From: Ignavibacteria bacterium
GTDB taxonomy: Bacteria > Bacteroidota > Ignavibacteria > Ignavibacteriales > Melioribacteraceae
Length of the DNA: 35,770 nt
Reading direction: 5' to 3'
NCBI GenBank assembly: GCA_012719345.1
Contig: JAAYAN010000110.1
Coordinates: 1 to 35,770, forward strand
Below, one piece after another: positions 25,032 through 33,721 of the stretch; position 1 is the stretch's first letter; every line of letters begins with the position of its first letter. The translations under genes were made by a program, and so were the position numbers. The notes beneath the pieces are model-generated. The model did not search any database, was not told where the DNA came from, and was given only the letters and a program-made list of their open reading frames with translations.

Positions 25032-26863
25032 TTTTTTCCTCCTGACATCGAAGATATTTTTGAATAAATCTCAACAGCTGTAAATGGCAATCCCTTAACT
25101 TTACAGAAAGATTCAACCGGAATTAGAAATTCAATTCGAAGAATTTTTGAAAGCTGCCCAAGATTCAATTCGGGTACTATGATTTTCTTAAAATTCTTAA
25201 GAATATTTCCAAGATTTTTAGGGAAAGGATTAATATGATGCAGATGAACCTGAGAAACACTCAATCCTTCTTTCTGCGCTCTGATAACTGCATCTCTTAT
25301 CGCGCCGTATGTCCCGCCCCAGCCTAATACAAGAATATCACCTTTTTCTTCACCGAAAACTTCTGTTTCGGGAATATCGTTTTCTATATTCTTAACTTTC
25401 TTAGCTCTTAATTCGCACATCATATGATGATTATCGGGATCGTGGCTTACATTTCCTGTGATATTTGCTTTTTCAAGTCCGCCTATTCGGTGTTCAAGTC
25501 CGGGAGTACCTGGAACAACCCAAGGACGAGCAAGATTTTCATCACGCATATAGGGAGCAAAACCTTCTTTTTCAGTTCTGAACTTTACCGACAATTCAGG
25601 AATTGAGCTTTCATCAGGAATAAGCCAGGGTTCCGCACCGTTAGCAATATAACCATCACTCAATAAAATTACCGGAGTCATATATTTAGTTGAAATTCTG
25701 AAAGCTTCGAATGCCATTTCAAAACAATTTCCCGGTGTAGAAGCTGCAATTACAGGAATAGGAGCTTCACCGTTTCTGCCGTAAAAAGCCTGCAACAAAT
25801 CCGATTGTTCAGTTTTTGTAGGCAATCCGGTACTAGGTCCGCCTCTTTGAACATTAATAATTACTAAAGGAAGTTCTGTCATAACAGCAAGTCCTAAAGC
25901 TTCAGTTTTAAGAGCCATACCCGGTCCGCTTGTTGTAGTAAGAGCCAGATACCCTCCGAAGCTTGCTCCGATTGCCGAGGTTATGCCAGCAATTTCGTCT
26001 TCCGCCTGAAATGTTTTAACACCAAAGTTTTTATAAGTGCTTAATTGATGCAATATTTCGGAAGCAGGGGTTATAGGATAAGAACCTAAAAACAACGGAA
26101 CCCCGCTTTTAAGAGAAGCTGTAACACAACCAAGCGCAAGTGCTTCGTTTCCGGAAATATTTCTGTATGTTCCTTTTGGCAGGTTAGCCGGACTAACAGT
26201 ATATCTTGTTTCAAATATTTCAGTATTTTCTCCGTAATAATACCCTGCATTAAGTACTTTTGTATTTGCCTCTGCCAAAGCAGGCACCTTTTTAAATTTC
26301 TTATTTATCCATTTAAGCGTGGGTTCTAAAGGTCTGTTAAACATCCAATACATCAGCCCCAAAGCAAAAAAGTTCTTGCATCGGGCAACTTCTTTTACGG
26401 TAAGAGAAGAATCGGCCAGAGCATTAGCTGTTAAGCTGCTTATCGGGATCTTAAATAACTTAAATCCGTCGAGAGAATTATCTTCCAAAGGATTAACATT
26501 ATAACCGGCTGACCGGATGTTTCTTAAATCAAAAGCATCCTGATTTACAATAATTGTTGCACCGGGCAGTAAATCTTTTTGGTTCTTCTTAAGTGCGGCC
26601 GGATTCATTGCAACCAAAACATCAGGGTGGTCGCCTGGTGTGTTTGTATCCTGCGAGCTGAAACGTAATTGAAACCCGCTTACTCCGTAAAGCGTTCCGG
26701 CAGGAGCGCGAATTTCAGCAGGATAATCGGGCAGAGTTATTAAATCGTTACCAAAAAGAGCTGTGGTATCGCTGAATTGCGAACCTGTAAGCTGCATTCC
26801 ATCTCCGGAATCCCCGGCAAACCGAATTGTTACTTCATCCAGCTTTTTAATTTCTTTCTTCAT
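25028..26863 (-). CDS. korA: 2-oxoglutarate:ferredoxin oxidoreductase, fused gamma-alpha subunit
   Basis: A 611-residue fusion. The N-terminal gamma domain (about 1-190) begins VTIRFAGDSGDGMQLTGSQF and includes PAEIRAPAGTLYGVSGFQLR; the alpha domain begins about residue 230 (GNEALALGCVTASLKSGVPL, GSYPITPASEIL), with EDEIAGITSAIGASFGGYLA, LTTTSGPGMALKTEALGLAV and PLVIINVQRGGPSTGLPTKT motifs diagnostic of the class. No ferredoxin domain and no delta-subunit gene are present, so an external ferredoxin must dock. Operon order is korA-korB, followed by a terminator. Specificity for 2-oxoglutarate over other 2-oxoacids is inferred from overall similarity. Confidence 0.93.
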   Translation of the reverse strand: MKKEIKKLDEVTIRFAGDSGDGMQLTGSQFSDTTALFGNDLITLPDYPAEIRAPAGTLYGVSGFQLRFSSQDTNTPGDHPDVLVAMNPAALKKNQKDLLPGATIIVNQDAFDLRNIRSAGYNVNPLEDNSLDGFKLFKIPISSLTANALADSSLTVKEVARCKNFFALGLMYWMFNRPLEPTLKWINKKFKKVPALAEANTKVLNAGYYYGENTEIFETRYTVSPANLPKGTYRNISGNEALALGCVTASLKSGVPLFLGSYPITPASEILHQLSTYKNFGVKTFQAEDEIAGITSAIGASFGGYLALTTTSGPGMALKTEALGLAVMTELPLVIINVQRGGPSTGLPTKTEQSDLLQAFYGRNGEAPIPVIAASTPGNCFEMAFEAFRISTKYMTPVILLSDGYIANGAEPWLIPDESSIPELSVKFRTEKEGFAPYMRDENLARPWVVPGTPGLEHRIGGLEKANITGNVSHDPDNHHMMCELRAKKVKNIENDIPETEVFGEEKGDILVLGWGGTYGAIRDAVIRAQKEGLSVSQVHLHHINPFPKNLGNILKNFKKIIVPELNLGQLSKILRIEFLIPVESFCKVKGLPFTAVEIYSKISSMSGGKK

Positions 26864-26890
26864 TATTTATGCTCGGTTTATTTTTAAATA

Positions 26891-28639
26891 TTATTTTATA
26901 TTATTCAATTTTTCAATCATTTCTTTTGCCGGAATAAATCCGGTAATTCTTTCGGTTTCCTCACCATCCGAATTAAAAATTATAATTGTAGGAACACCTG
27001 TAATTACAAACATATTTTTCAAGTTTTCTGTTTCATTAGACATTGCAGAAGTAAGGTCAATTTTAAATCTCTCGTAATCCAGTAAAATGTTTTTTACCTC
27101 CGAATCGTTGAAAGTTAATGCATCAAGCTCTTTGCACGGAATGCACCAGTCGGCATAGAAATCCAGAATTACTTTCTTTCCAGGTTTAACTTTTTCAAAA
27201 TCGGCTGCACTAAATTCCTTCCAATCAAGTTTATCTTTATCAGCCGGAACAAACATATAAATTGCTGATAAAATGAATATTACTGATAACACTGTTTTTA
27301 TCCATTTGTATGCGCTTATTTTATTCGCATCTTTATCAACAAACAACAAGTAAAGCGCTGATAAAATCAAATATACCGGAAGAACAAAACTTTGAATTCC
27401 TTTTGGCAATATAGGATTTAAATAGTATAATGCCATCCCCAAAAGCAGCAATCCGAATATATGCTTAACAGATTCCATCCAAATACCTGCTTTCGGAAGA
27501 CTTTTTATTTTTCCTGAAAACAAAGCAAGCACCAGATAGGGCAATCCTAATCCTAACGCAAGGAAGAAGAAAAGAGTAAACCCGTAGTAAGGATCTCCTT
27601 TAGAACCTACATGTGTTACCAGAGCTAAAACTACCGGTCCGATGCAAGGAGCAGCAACAATTCCCATTGTTAGTCCCATAAAGAAAGCTCCAAACACACC
27701 CGATTTTGCTCCGCCGGCTTTTATAACTAAAAAGTCGGGTAGCTTGAATTCATAAACTCCAAACATACTTAATGATAGAATAACAAAAACAGCAGCAATT
27801 CCAATCACAACAAATGGATTTTGCAGCAGCGAGCCTAAAATTGCACCGCTTAGCGCAGTAACAACACCTATTACCGAATATGTAATTGCCATTCCTGTTA
27901 AATAAAGCAAACCTAAAATAAAAAGTTTTCCTGTCCGCCCTTCGCTCTGTCCGCCGAAATATCCAACTGTGATAGGAATAAGCGGATAAACGCAAGGAGT
28001 AAGATTCAGTGCAAGTCCCCAAAGAAAAACAGTTACAAGAATCCAAAACATTCCAGCTGATTCCAGTCCGGCAAAAAGATCGTCATTCTCGGTTTCTGCA
28101 GATGATATTTGAAAATATTTCTGATTTATTGGAGTAATTATTTCTTCGGGTTGAGCAATTAATATTTCTAAATCTGCTTCTGCTGTTGCAGGCGGTAAAC
28201 AAGTCTGATTATCGCAAGCCTGATAACTGAACTGAAAAGTTATTTTTTTAAGACTATCGTTTAAAGCTTTCGGGATAATCAAATCGGCAAACACCAGAAT
28301 TTCTTTTTCGAAAACAGAAACAGGCTTTTCCGAAAAAGCAAATGTTAATTTTTCGGCTTCGGGAAATCTTATATTCTGCAACGAAAAGATAGAATCGTTT
28401 TGGATACTTAATTTAGCAGGTATCAGATAATCTTCGGAAGGTTTATCCGAATTTATATGCCATTTTTCATCAATTACAGCTTTTATACAAACTTTTAGAG
28501 TGCTGTTCTGTAAAACTTTATCCTGCGAACTGATTATTTCTATATTTACTTTTTTATTTTGAAACTGCGTTTGTGAATAAAGATTTAAACCCGCAGCATA
28601 AACCAACAAAAAGAGAAAACATATTACACTATTCTTCAT
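26891..28639 (-). CDS. dsbD: Thiol:disulfide interchange protein DsbD
   Basis: About 582 residues: a signal peptide (KNSVICFLFLLVYAAGLNLY), a periplasmic alpha domain (about 20-170) with QACDNQTCLPPA (its Cys pair, CX4C here), an eight-segment beta domain (about 195-440) with NLTPCVYPLIPITVGYF and VAAPCIGPVVLALV, the two Cys that shuttle electrons across the inner membrane, and a C-terminal thioredoxin-like gamma domain with FYADWCIPCKELD. DsbD brings electrons from cytoplasmic thioredoxin to periplasmic substrates such as DsbC and cytochrome maturation proteins. The start is ATG at 28639 with GGAG eight bases upstream; it follows nadE by one base. All expected Cys are present. Confidence 0.94.
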   Translation of the reverse strand: MKNSVICFLFLLVYAAGLNLYSQTQFQNKKVNIEIISSQDKVLQNSTLKVCIKAVIDEKWHINSDKPSEDYLIPAKLSIQNDSIFSLQNIRFPEAEKLTFAFSEKPVSVFEKEILVFADLIIPKALNDSLKKITFQFSYQACDNQTCLPPATAEADLEILIAQPEEIITPINQKYFQISSAETENDDLFAGLESAGMFWILVTVFLWGLALNLTPCVYPLIPITVGYFGGQSEGRTGKLFILGLLYLTGMAITYSVIGVVTALSGAILGSLLQNPFVVIGIAAVFVILSLSMFGVYEFKLPDFLVIKAGGAKSGVFGAFFMGLTMGIVAAPCIGPVVLALVTHVGSKGDPYYGFTLFFFLALGLGLPYLVLALFSGKIKSLPKAGIWMESVKHIFGLLLLGMALYYLNPILPKGIQSFVLPVYLILSALYLLFVDKDANKISAYKWIKTVLSVIFILSAIYMFVPADKDKLDWKEFSAADFEKVKPGKKVILDFYADWCIPCKELDALTFNDSEVKNILLDYERFKIDLTSAMSNETENLKNMFVITGVPTIIIFNSDGEETERITGFIPAKEMIEKLNNIK

Positions 28640-28640
28640 T

Positions 28641-30278
28641 TTACTTTCTCCAGCCTTGAACAATCGGGTACCTTCTTCCGTATCCGAAAGCTTTTACAGA
28701 TACGCGCAAAACCGGTGCAGCCTGTTTTCTTTTGAATTCATTAAAATCAACAAGCTTTAAAACTTTTCGCACAACTTCCCTTTCACCAATTATTTGAGAT
28801 ATTTCTTCAATTTCTTTATTTTCTTCAAGATACATTTTTAATATTTTGTCCAACAATTCGTACGGAGGCAGCGAATCCTGATCAGTCTGATTAGGACGAA
28901 GTTCTGCTGAAGGCGCTTTATCAATAATAGCACGCGGAATAATTTCTTCATCCCGGTTAATGTACTCTGAAATTTGATAGACTTGAGTTTTATAAATATC
29001 AGCAATAATTCCTAAAGCTCCGTTCATATCTCCGTAAAGCGTTGCATAACCAACAGCCATTTCGGATTTATTTCCGGTAGTGCATAAAAGATAACCGAAT
29101 TTATTTGAAAACGCCATAAGAAATAAACCTCTAATTCTCGATTGCAAATTTTCCTCTGCAACTCCAAAAGGAAGATTGCCGAAAAAAGGTTCCAATAAGT
29201 TCAGTGTTTTCTCAAAAGCCGGCTGAATCGGAATTGTATCGTAAGAAATATTTAGGTTTTTCGCTAGCTGAACAGAATCGCTTACGCTTCCCTCGGAAGA
29301 AAATTGAGAAGGCATCAGCAAAGCATGAACATTCTGGCTGCCAAGAGCTTTTACGGCAATAAAAGCAACCAAAGCAGAATCTATTCCGCCGCTAAGACCG
29401 AGAATTGCTTTTTTAAAACCTGTTTTATTGCAATATTCTTTCAATCCGTATATTAATGCGTTCAATACTTCTTCTTCAAATTTTCCTTCACACTTATCAA
29501 TTTGCTTATAATCAGCTTCAGTGTCAAAAAACAATAAATCTTCTTGAAATGATTTTCCTAAAAGACAAAGTTTTCCATAATTATCAAAACACATACTGGC
29601 TCCGTCGAAAATTAAATCCGTCTGTGCTCCGGCACAGCAGGTGTAAATTATCGGCAATTTATCGTTTGCAGAAATTACAGAAAGCATTTTCATCCGCTCG
29701 GTTCTTTTTCCGAAGGCATAAGGGCTTGCCGAAATATTTATCAATATTTCAGCACCTTGCTTAATCAATTTCTGAACTGGATCAACGTAGTATCGTCTTT
29801 TATTCCAATAATCAGCATCGTTCCATATATCTTCGCAAATTGAGATGCCAATTTTTTTTCCATTAAAGATAAAAACTTTATTATCGCTGGAAGCTTCAAA
29901 ATATCTTACTTCATCAAAAACATCATAATTTGGCAGCAGAGTCTTATGTTGTTCGAAGCAGATTTTCCCATGCATTGCAACTATGGCAGAGTTATGCACA
30001 TCAGGACCGATATCATCAAGATTATCAGTAATACTTCCAAAAATAACAGCAGCATCTCCGGTTACAGAAGCTATTTCATCCGCAGCTTTTTTAACAGCTT
30101 CACGGAATTCCTGCTTTTCAACTAAATCCTGTGGCGGATAACCGCATACAGCAAGCTCGGGAAAAACAACAAGTTCGACCCCTGAGTTTATGCTTTTTTT
30201 GTATCCGTCAATGATTTTTTGTTTATTACCTGTAATGTCGCCAATTATAGGATTGATCTGACAAAGGGCAATTTTCAT
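28641..30278 (-). CDS. nadE: Glutamine-dependent NAD+ synthetase
   Basis: A 545-residue two-domain enzyme: an N-terminal nitrilase-type glutaminase (about 1-240) with Glu in VVFPELAVCGYPP, Lys in HKTLLPNYDVFDEVRYF and Cys in GISICEDIWND, and a C-terminal NAD synthase domain with the P-loop ILGLSGGIDSALVAFI (about 290), NLQSRIRGLFLMAFSN and LLCTTGNKSEMAVGYATLYG. Reaction: deamido-NAD+ + ATP + glutamine to NAD+ + AMP + PPi + glutamate. The start ATG at 30278 follows a 217-base gap; dsbD follows with a one-base gap. Confidence 0.96.
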   Translation of the reverse strand: MKIALCQINPIIGDITGNKQKIIDGYKKSINSGVELVVFPELAVCGYPPQDLVEKQEFREAVKKAADEIASVTGDAAVIFGSITDNLDDIGPDVHNSAIVAMHGKICFEQHKTLLPNYDVFDEVRYFEASSDNKVFIFNGKKIGISICEDIWNDADYWNKRRYYVDPVQKLIKQGAEILINISASPYAFGKRTERMKMLSVISANDKLPIIYTCCAGAQTDLIFDGASMCFDNYGKLCLLGKSFQEDLLFFDTEADYKQIDKCEGKFEEEVLNALIYGLKEYCNKTGFKKAILGLSGGIDSALVAFIAVKALGSQNVHALLMPSQFSSEGSVSDSVQLAKNLNISYDTIPIQPAFEKTLNLLEPFFGNLPFGVAEENLQSRIRGLFLMAFSNKFGYLLCTTGNKSEMAVGYATLYGDMNGALGIIADIYKTQVYQISEYINRDEEIIPRAIIDKAPSAELRPNQTDQDSLPPYELLDKILKMYLEENKEIEEISQIIGEREVVRKVLKLVDFNEFKRKQAAPVLRVSVKAFGYGRRYPIVQGWRK

Positions 30279-30495
30279 ACTCTACCAGTCATCATTTTTT
30301 CATCGTGTAAAAATACCAAACAAAAACTGTACATTCAATCAAAATTTAATATTCTATTACTTTTTTGGATTATTTCAGCATTTTTATACAATCTAATGCA
30401 TTCATTTACACTGAGCATATTTTAAAAATGATTTTACAACCTTTTTTAAGAAATGGCGTCTAAATTTTTGAACTCAACAATTATGAGGTGGTAAA

Positions 30496-30936
30496 ATGAA
30501 GGACAGATTATATCGCTCAAAGGAAAAACGGGTTTTAGGAGGAGTAGCAGGAGGTTTGGGGGATTACCTGAACATTGATCCGGTAATAATAAGAATCCTG
30601 ATTGTCTTCCTTACATTATTTAGCGGTGTAGGTATTTTGGTTTATATTATTATGTGGATAGTTGTTCCTGAAGAGCCTGTTGATAACGGATTTGAAACCA
30701 AAAGCAGTTCCGATGGAACAGATACTATTGAGGCAGATAATCCGGCAGAAGAAAAACAAGCAGTCAAGGGAAGAGTAGTTTTTGGGATAATTCTTATAAT
30801 GATAGGATTGTTGTTTTTTGCCGAGAAATTTATTCCAGCAATCGGTTTTTGGGATATTGTTCCGCTGATTTTTATTTTATTTGGAATTTATCTTTTATGG
30901 AATTCCTTTAACAAAACATCGGGAGAAAAATTATGA
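30496..30936 (+). CDS. PspC domain membrane protein
   Basis: A 146-residue protein with a PspC domain at residues 1-62: DRLYRSKEKRVLGGVAGGLG, DYLNIDPVIIRILIVFLTLF and YIIMWIVVPEEP. After an acidic linker (about 63-90) it has two more hydrophobic segments (GRVVFGIILIMIGLLFF; PLIFILFGIYLLWNSF). PspC proteins sense or respond to inner-membrane stress. GAGGTGG sits four bases upstream of ATG. The stop overlaps the start of the next gene (ATGA at 30933-30936), so the two are probably one functional unit. Confidence 0.88.
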   Translation: MKDRLYRSKEKRVLGGVAGGLGDYLNIDPVIIRILIVFLTLFSGVGILVYIIMWIVVPEEPVDNGFETKSSSDGTDTIEADNPAEEKQAVKGRVVFGIILIMIGLLFFAEKFIPAIGFWDIVPLIFILFGIYLLWNSFNKTSGEKL

Positions 30937-31832
30937 AATCGGGGAATTTATTTTGGGGACTATTCCTAATTACCTTAGGAAGCCTTTATTTTTTAACCGA
31001 ATACAATATCATTAATATGTCCTGGGATTTTATCTGGAATTTCTGGGCTGCAGTATTTATTTTCTGGGGACTCCAGCTTCTTACAAAAAACACTAAAATA
31101 CGGATTTTTATTGACGGTATATTTGGAATAATTTTGGCCATTCTTATTTTCGGTTCTGTAAGTAATATAATTGGCGTGAACAATTGCTGCGATGATTCAA
31201 AAAGATACAGCAACAATGTTTTCAGCACTGATACAGATTCCACTTATGTATTTGCAGACTTAGAAATAAACGGAGGAGCAGGATCTTTTATTCTGAAAGA
31301 TTCAACTAACAAATTGATAAAAGGAATTTCGCAAGGTGACCTAGGCTATTATTCTTTCAACGAAGAGAAACAAACCGAAAGGGTTTTTCTTAAAATAAAC
31401 CAATTAGATGAAAAAATAAAACATATACGAGGTGATTTAAGAAACCGGCTTGAAATTAAATTAAACACTTCTCCCGTATGGAATATTTCTTTAAATGTAG
31501 GAGCTTCAAAAAATTATATTGATTTATCGAATTTTAAAGTTCAAAACTTTAATTTAAAATGCGGAGTATCAAAATCGGAAATTAAGCTTGGCGAGAGATT
31601 TGAAAATACTGAAATTGACGTAGAAATGGGAGTTTCTTCTTTACAGTTGCTTATTCCAAAAGAAACAGGCTGTAAAATTGAAGGCGAAATGGCGCTGGTG
31701 TTAAAAAACCTTGAAGGTTTTACAAAAAACAGCGACGGAAGTTACTATAACAAGCAATACGGTAATGCGAAAAACCGAATTATAATAAATATGAATAGCG
31801 GCGTTTCGAAGTTCAAGATAAATACTTACTGA
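30933..31832 (+). CDS. LiaF/toast-rack-type membrane protein
   Basis: A 299-residue protein with about four N-terminal hydrophobic segments (GNLFWGLFLITLGSLYFL; DFIWNFWAAVFIFWGLQLL; FGIILAILIFGSVSNIIGV) and a C-terminal extracytoplasmic beta-rich domain (about 110-299) with repeating short strands such as EINGGAGSFILKDSTN, WNISLNVGASKNYIDLS, KCGVSKSEIKLGE and EMGVSSLQLLIP. The toast-rack/DUF2154 pattern of LiaF-like proteins fits. In Firmicutes LiaF restrains the cell-envelope stress kinase; here the context with PspC suggests a membrane-stress sensor pair. It converges with the alkyltransferase gene, one base apart. Confidence 0.8.
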   Translation: MKSGNLFWGLFLITLGSLYFLTEYNIINMSWDFIWNFWAAVFIFWGLQLLTKNTKIRIFIDGIFGIILAILIFGSVSNIIGVNNCCDDSKRYSNNVFSTDTDSTYVFADLEINGGAGSFILKDSTNKLIKGISQGDLGYYSFNEEKQTERVFLKINQLDEKIKHIRGDLRNRLEIKLNTSPVWNISLNVGASKNYIDLSNFKVQNFNLKCGVSKSEIKLGERFENTEIDVEMGVSSLQLLIPKETGCKIEGEMALVLKNLEGFTKNSDGSYYNKQYGNAKNRIIINMNSGVSKFKINTY

Positions 31833-31833
31833 A

Positions 31834-32154
31834 TTATTCCGTCAGAACCGGCTGCCAGAAATGTTTTTTGATATTTACGACATCTTTTTTAATAAACTCA
31901 ACATTTTCGGAGCGAAGGAGCGATTCCATCAAATCCGGATCTCCGAAATGAAGTTTTCCGGTAAGTTCACCATTTCTGTTCACTACTCTGTGGCAAGGAA
32001 GTTCACTGCTCATTCCGTTAATTGCCCAGCCCACAGTTCTTGCCGACGATTTTATTCCACAGACTTCTGCAATTGCTCCGTACGTAGTTACTTTTCCGTA
32101 AGGGATTCTTTCAACCACCGAAAAAACTTTTTTGAAAAAGTCTTTATCACTCAT
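31834..32154 (-). CDS. Single-domain MGMT-like alkyltransferase with intact Cys
   Basis: A 106-residue protein corresponding to only the C-terminal DNA-binding domain of O6-alkylguanine-DNA alkyltransferase. Seen: YGKVTTYGAIAEVCG, the helix-turn-helix/arginine finger SSARTVGWAINGM, and LPCHRVVNRNGELTGKLHFG with the alkyl-accepting Cys in PCHRV. Alkyltransferase-like proteins of similar size usually have Trp or Ala in place of this Cys (PWHRV) and cannot accept alkyl groups; this one keeps the Cys. It is the last gene of the pcm-miaA-prfB run, with its ATG overlapping the stop of the preceding gene by one base (TAATG). Confidence 0.88.
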   Translation of the reverse strand: MSDKDFFKKVFSVVERIPYGKVTTYGAIAEVCGIKSSARTVGWAINGMSSELPCHRVVNRNGELTGKLHFGDPDLMESLLRSENVEFIKKDVVNIKKHFWQPVLTE

Positions 32155-32525
32155 TAAATATATTTTCTTATTTTTTCTTCAATATCAAGTCTTTCCATCA
32201 GATGCCAATAATCATCGGTAAGCTGCATCAATCTTTCGGAAAGATTAATTATTATTTTTTTTGCAACATCCGGATGCTTTTTGAAAAGATCGTCAATTTC
32301 CGTATTTATTTCAGCTACATAGGCATCTTCTGTGGCTTTTAATGTTGCAGTGCGTGTTTGATTAAGAAACATACTCATTTCACCGAATACCGTTCCTTTC
32401 TGAGTAAATTCTGATATTTTTACATCATTCTTATAAACTCCAACTGCACCTTCTACAAGAACGAATATGCTTCCTTTAGGTTCGCCTTCCGATACAATTG
32501 TTTCACCTTTTTTGTAAAATTTCAT
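32154..32525 (-). CDS. Stand-alone cyclic-nucleotide-binding domain protein
   Basis: A 123-residue protein made of one cyclic-nucleotide-binding fold: YKKGETIVSEGEPKGSIFVL, EGAVGVYKNDVKISEFTQKG and GEMSMFLNQTRTATLKATED. The phosphate-binding-cassette Gly-Glu is present (FGEMS) and Arg-Thr-Ala-Thr is complete. A short alpha-helical tail follows, but no effector domain such as HTH, kinase or channel. It may sense cAMP, cGMP or another nucleotide and act through a partner. GGGAG sits just upstream of ATG, 15 bases after prfB; the alkyltransferase gene overlaps its stop. Confidence 0.85.
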   Translation of the reverse strand: MKFYKKGETIVSEGEPKGSIFVLVEGAVGVYKNDVKISEFTQKGTVFGEMSMFLNQTRTATLKATEDAYVAEINTEIDDLFKKHPDVAKKIIINLSERLMQLTDDYWHLMERLDIEEKIRKYI

Positions 32526-32540
32526 TTTTACTCCCAGTAA

Positions 32541-33642
32541 TTAACTTCCGGAAAATTTCAGCAGAAACGACTGTATGAAATTGTTGAGTTTTCCATCCAT
32601 TACTGCCTGCACATCCGATGTTTCGGTATCTGTTCTATGGTCTTTAACCAAATTATATGGATGGAAAACATATGACCTTATCTGGCTTCCCCATTCAATT
32701 TTCATTTTGTTCATTTCAATTTCATCGTGGGCTGCTTCCTGCTTTTCAAGTTCAATTTGATAAAGCCGTGCGCGAAGCATTTTCATAGCATTGTTTCTGT
32801 TCTGAAGCTGCGATCTTTCTGTTTGGCAGGCGGCCACAGTATTTGTAGGTATATGTGTAATTCTCACAGCAGTTTCAACCTTGTTTACATTCTGTCCGCC
32901 TTTTCCGCCTGACCTGTAAGTATCAATTCTAAGGTCAGCAGGATTTATATCAATTTCAATTGAGTCATCTATTTCCGGAAGAACAAAAACCGAGGCAAAA
33001 GATGTATGTCTTCGCTTATTAGCATCAAATGGCGAAATTCTTACAAGCCTGTGAACTCCGTTTTCAGCTTTCAAGTATCCGTAAGCAAAACTTCCTTCTA
33101 CTTCGAGAGTAGCGCTTTTTATTCCGGCGCCATCGCCTTCAAGCAAATCGAGCGTAGATATTTTATAATTGTTTTGTTCGCCCCATCTTAAATACATTCG
33201 CATAAGCATTTCCGCCCAATCCTGGGCTTCGGTTCCGCCTGCGCCGGCATGAATGGTAAGAATACAATTTTTATCGTCATCTTTACCGCTCAGCATCCCT
33301 TTAAGTTCAACATCTTCAATAGAATTGCGTATCGTTTCAATTTCTTTATCTATTTCCGGAATAAGAGAATCGTCGTCTTCCGTCGAAACAAGTTCAATAA
33401 ATTCAACTAAATTTTTGTATTTTTTATCGAGATCAACCCATAAATCGACCCAATTTTGAAGCTGTTTCATTTCCTGCAACACAGACTGGGCGTTTTTCTG
33501 GTCATTCCAAAAATTAGGATCACCGCTTTTTGTTTTTAATTGATCTATTTTGTTTTCTTTTTCATCTACTTTAAAGATAACCTCGTAGTTTATCAATTCT
33601 ATCTCTGTCAGTCTTCAAATCTTTCAAATAATCTTCGAGCAT
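32541..33642 (-). CDS. prfB: Peptide chain release factor 2, expressed through a +1 frameshift
   Basis: RF2, about 366 residues, terminating translation at UGA and UAA. Seen: the UGA-recognition SPF in [18 protein letters not shown], the catalytic GGQ in [20 protein letters not shown], and the [17 protein letters not shown] block. Translation begins at ATG 33642 (GAGGG four bases upstream) with [20 protein letters not shown] and GYL, then meets TAA at 33573-33571. A +1 shift at CTT skips one base and continues [10 protein letters not shown] to the stop at 32541. This is the usual prfB layout, with an SD-like element upstream of CUU, but the stop is TAA, not TGA. A TTG at 33596 in the second frame is not needed as a start. 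Confidence 0.95.
33571..33586 (-). promoter_or_regulatory. prfB programmed +1 frameshift signal (UAA variant)
   Basis: On the mRNA: an SD-like ACGAGG (33586-33581) followed by UUAU, the slippery CUU (33576-33574) and in-frame UAA (33573-33571). Canonical prfB has CUU UGA C. The encoded RGYL before the stop matches the conserved peptide of RF2 genes, so the site is positioned correctly. Confidence 0.88.
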
Positions 33643-33721
33643 ATTTCCCTCAATAAATAGTAAAATCCTGTTTAAATAATATATATCAAATTGTTTTTAA
33701 ATTCCATCTTCAAACATTTGT

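Noticed and set aside
27750-28046. Cys-rich 98-residue reading frame
   Set aside because: It lies wholly inside dsbD in another frame on the same strand. The Cys-rich look comes from reading dsbD codons out of frame, and there is no ribosome binding site or family match.
33541-33596. TTG at 33596 as start of a shorter prfB
   Set aside because: The ATG at 33642 has a good ribosome binding site, encodes the conserved N-terminus up to RGYL, and the frameshift joins it to the main frame. The TTG lies in the overlap and would give an RF2 lacking its conserved start.
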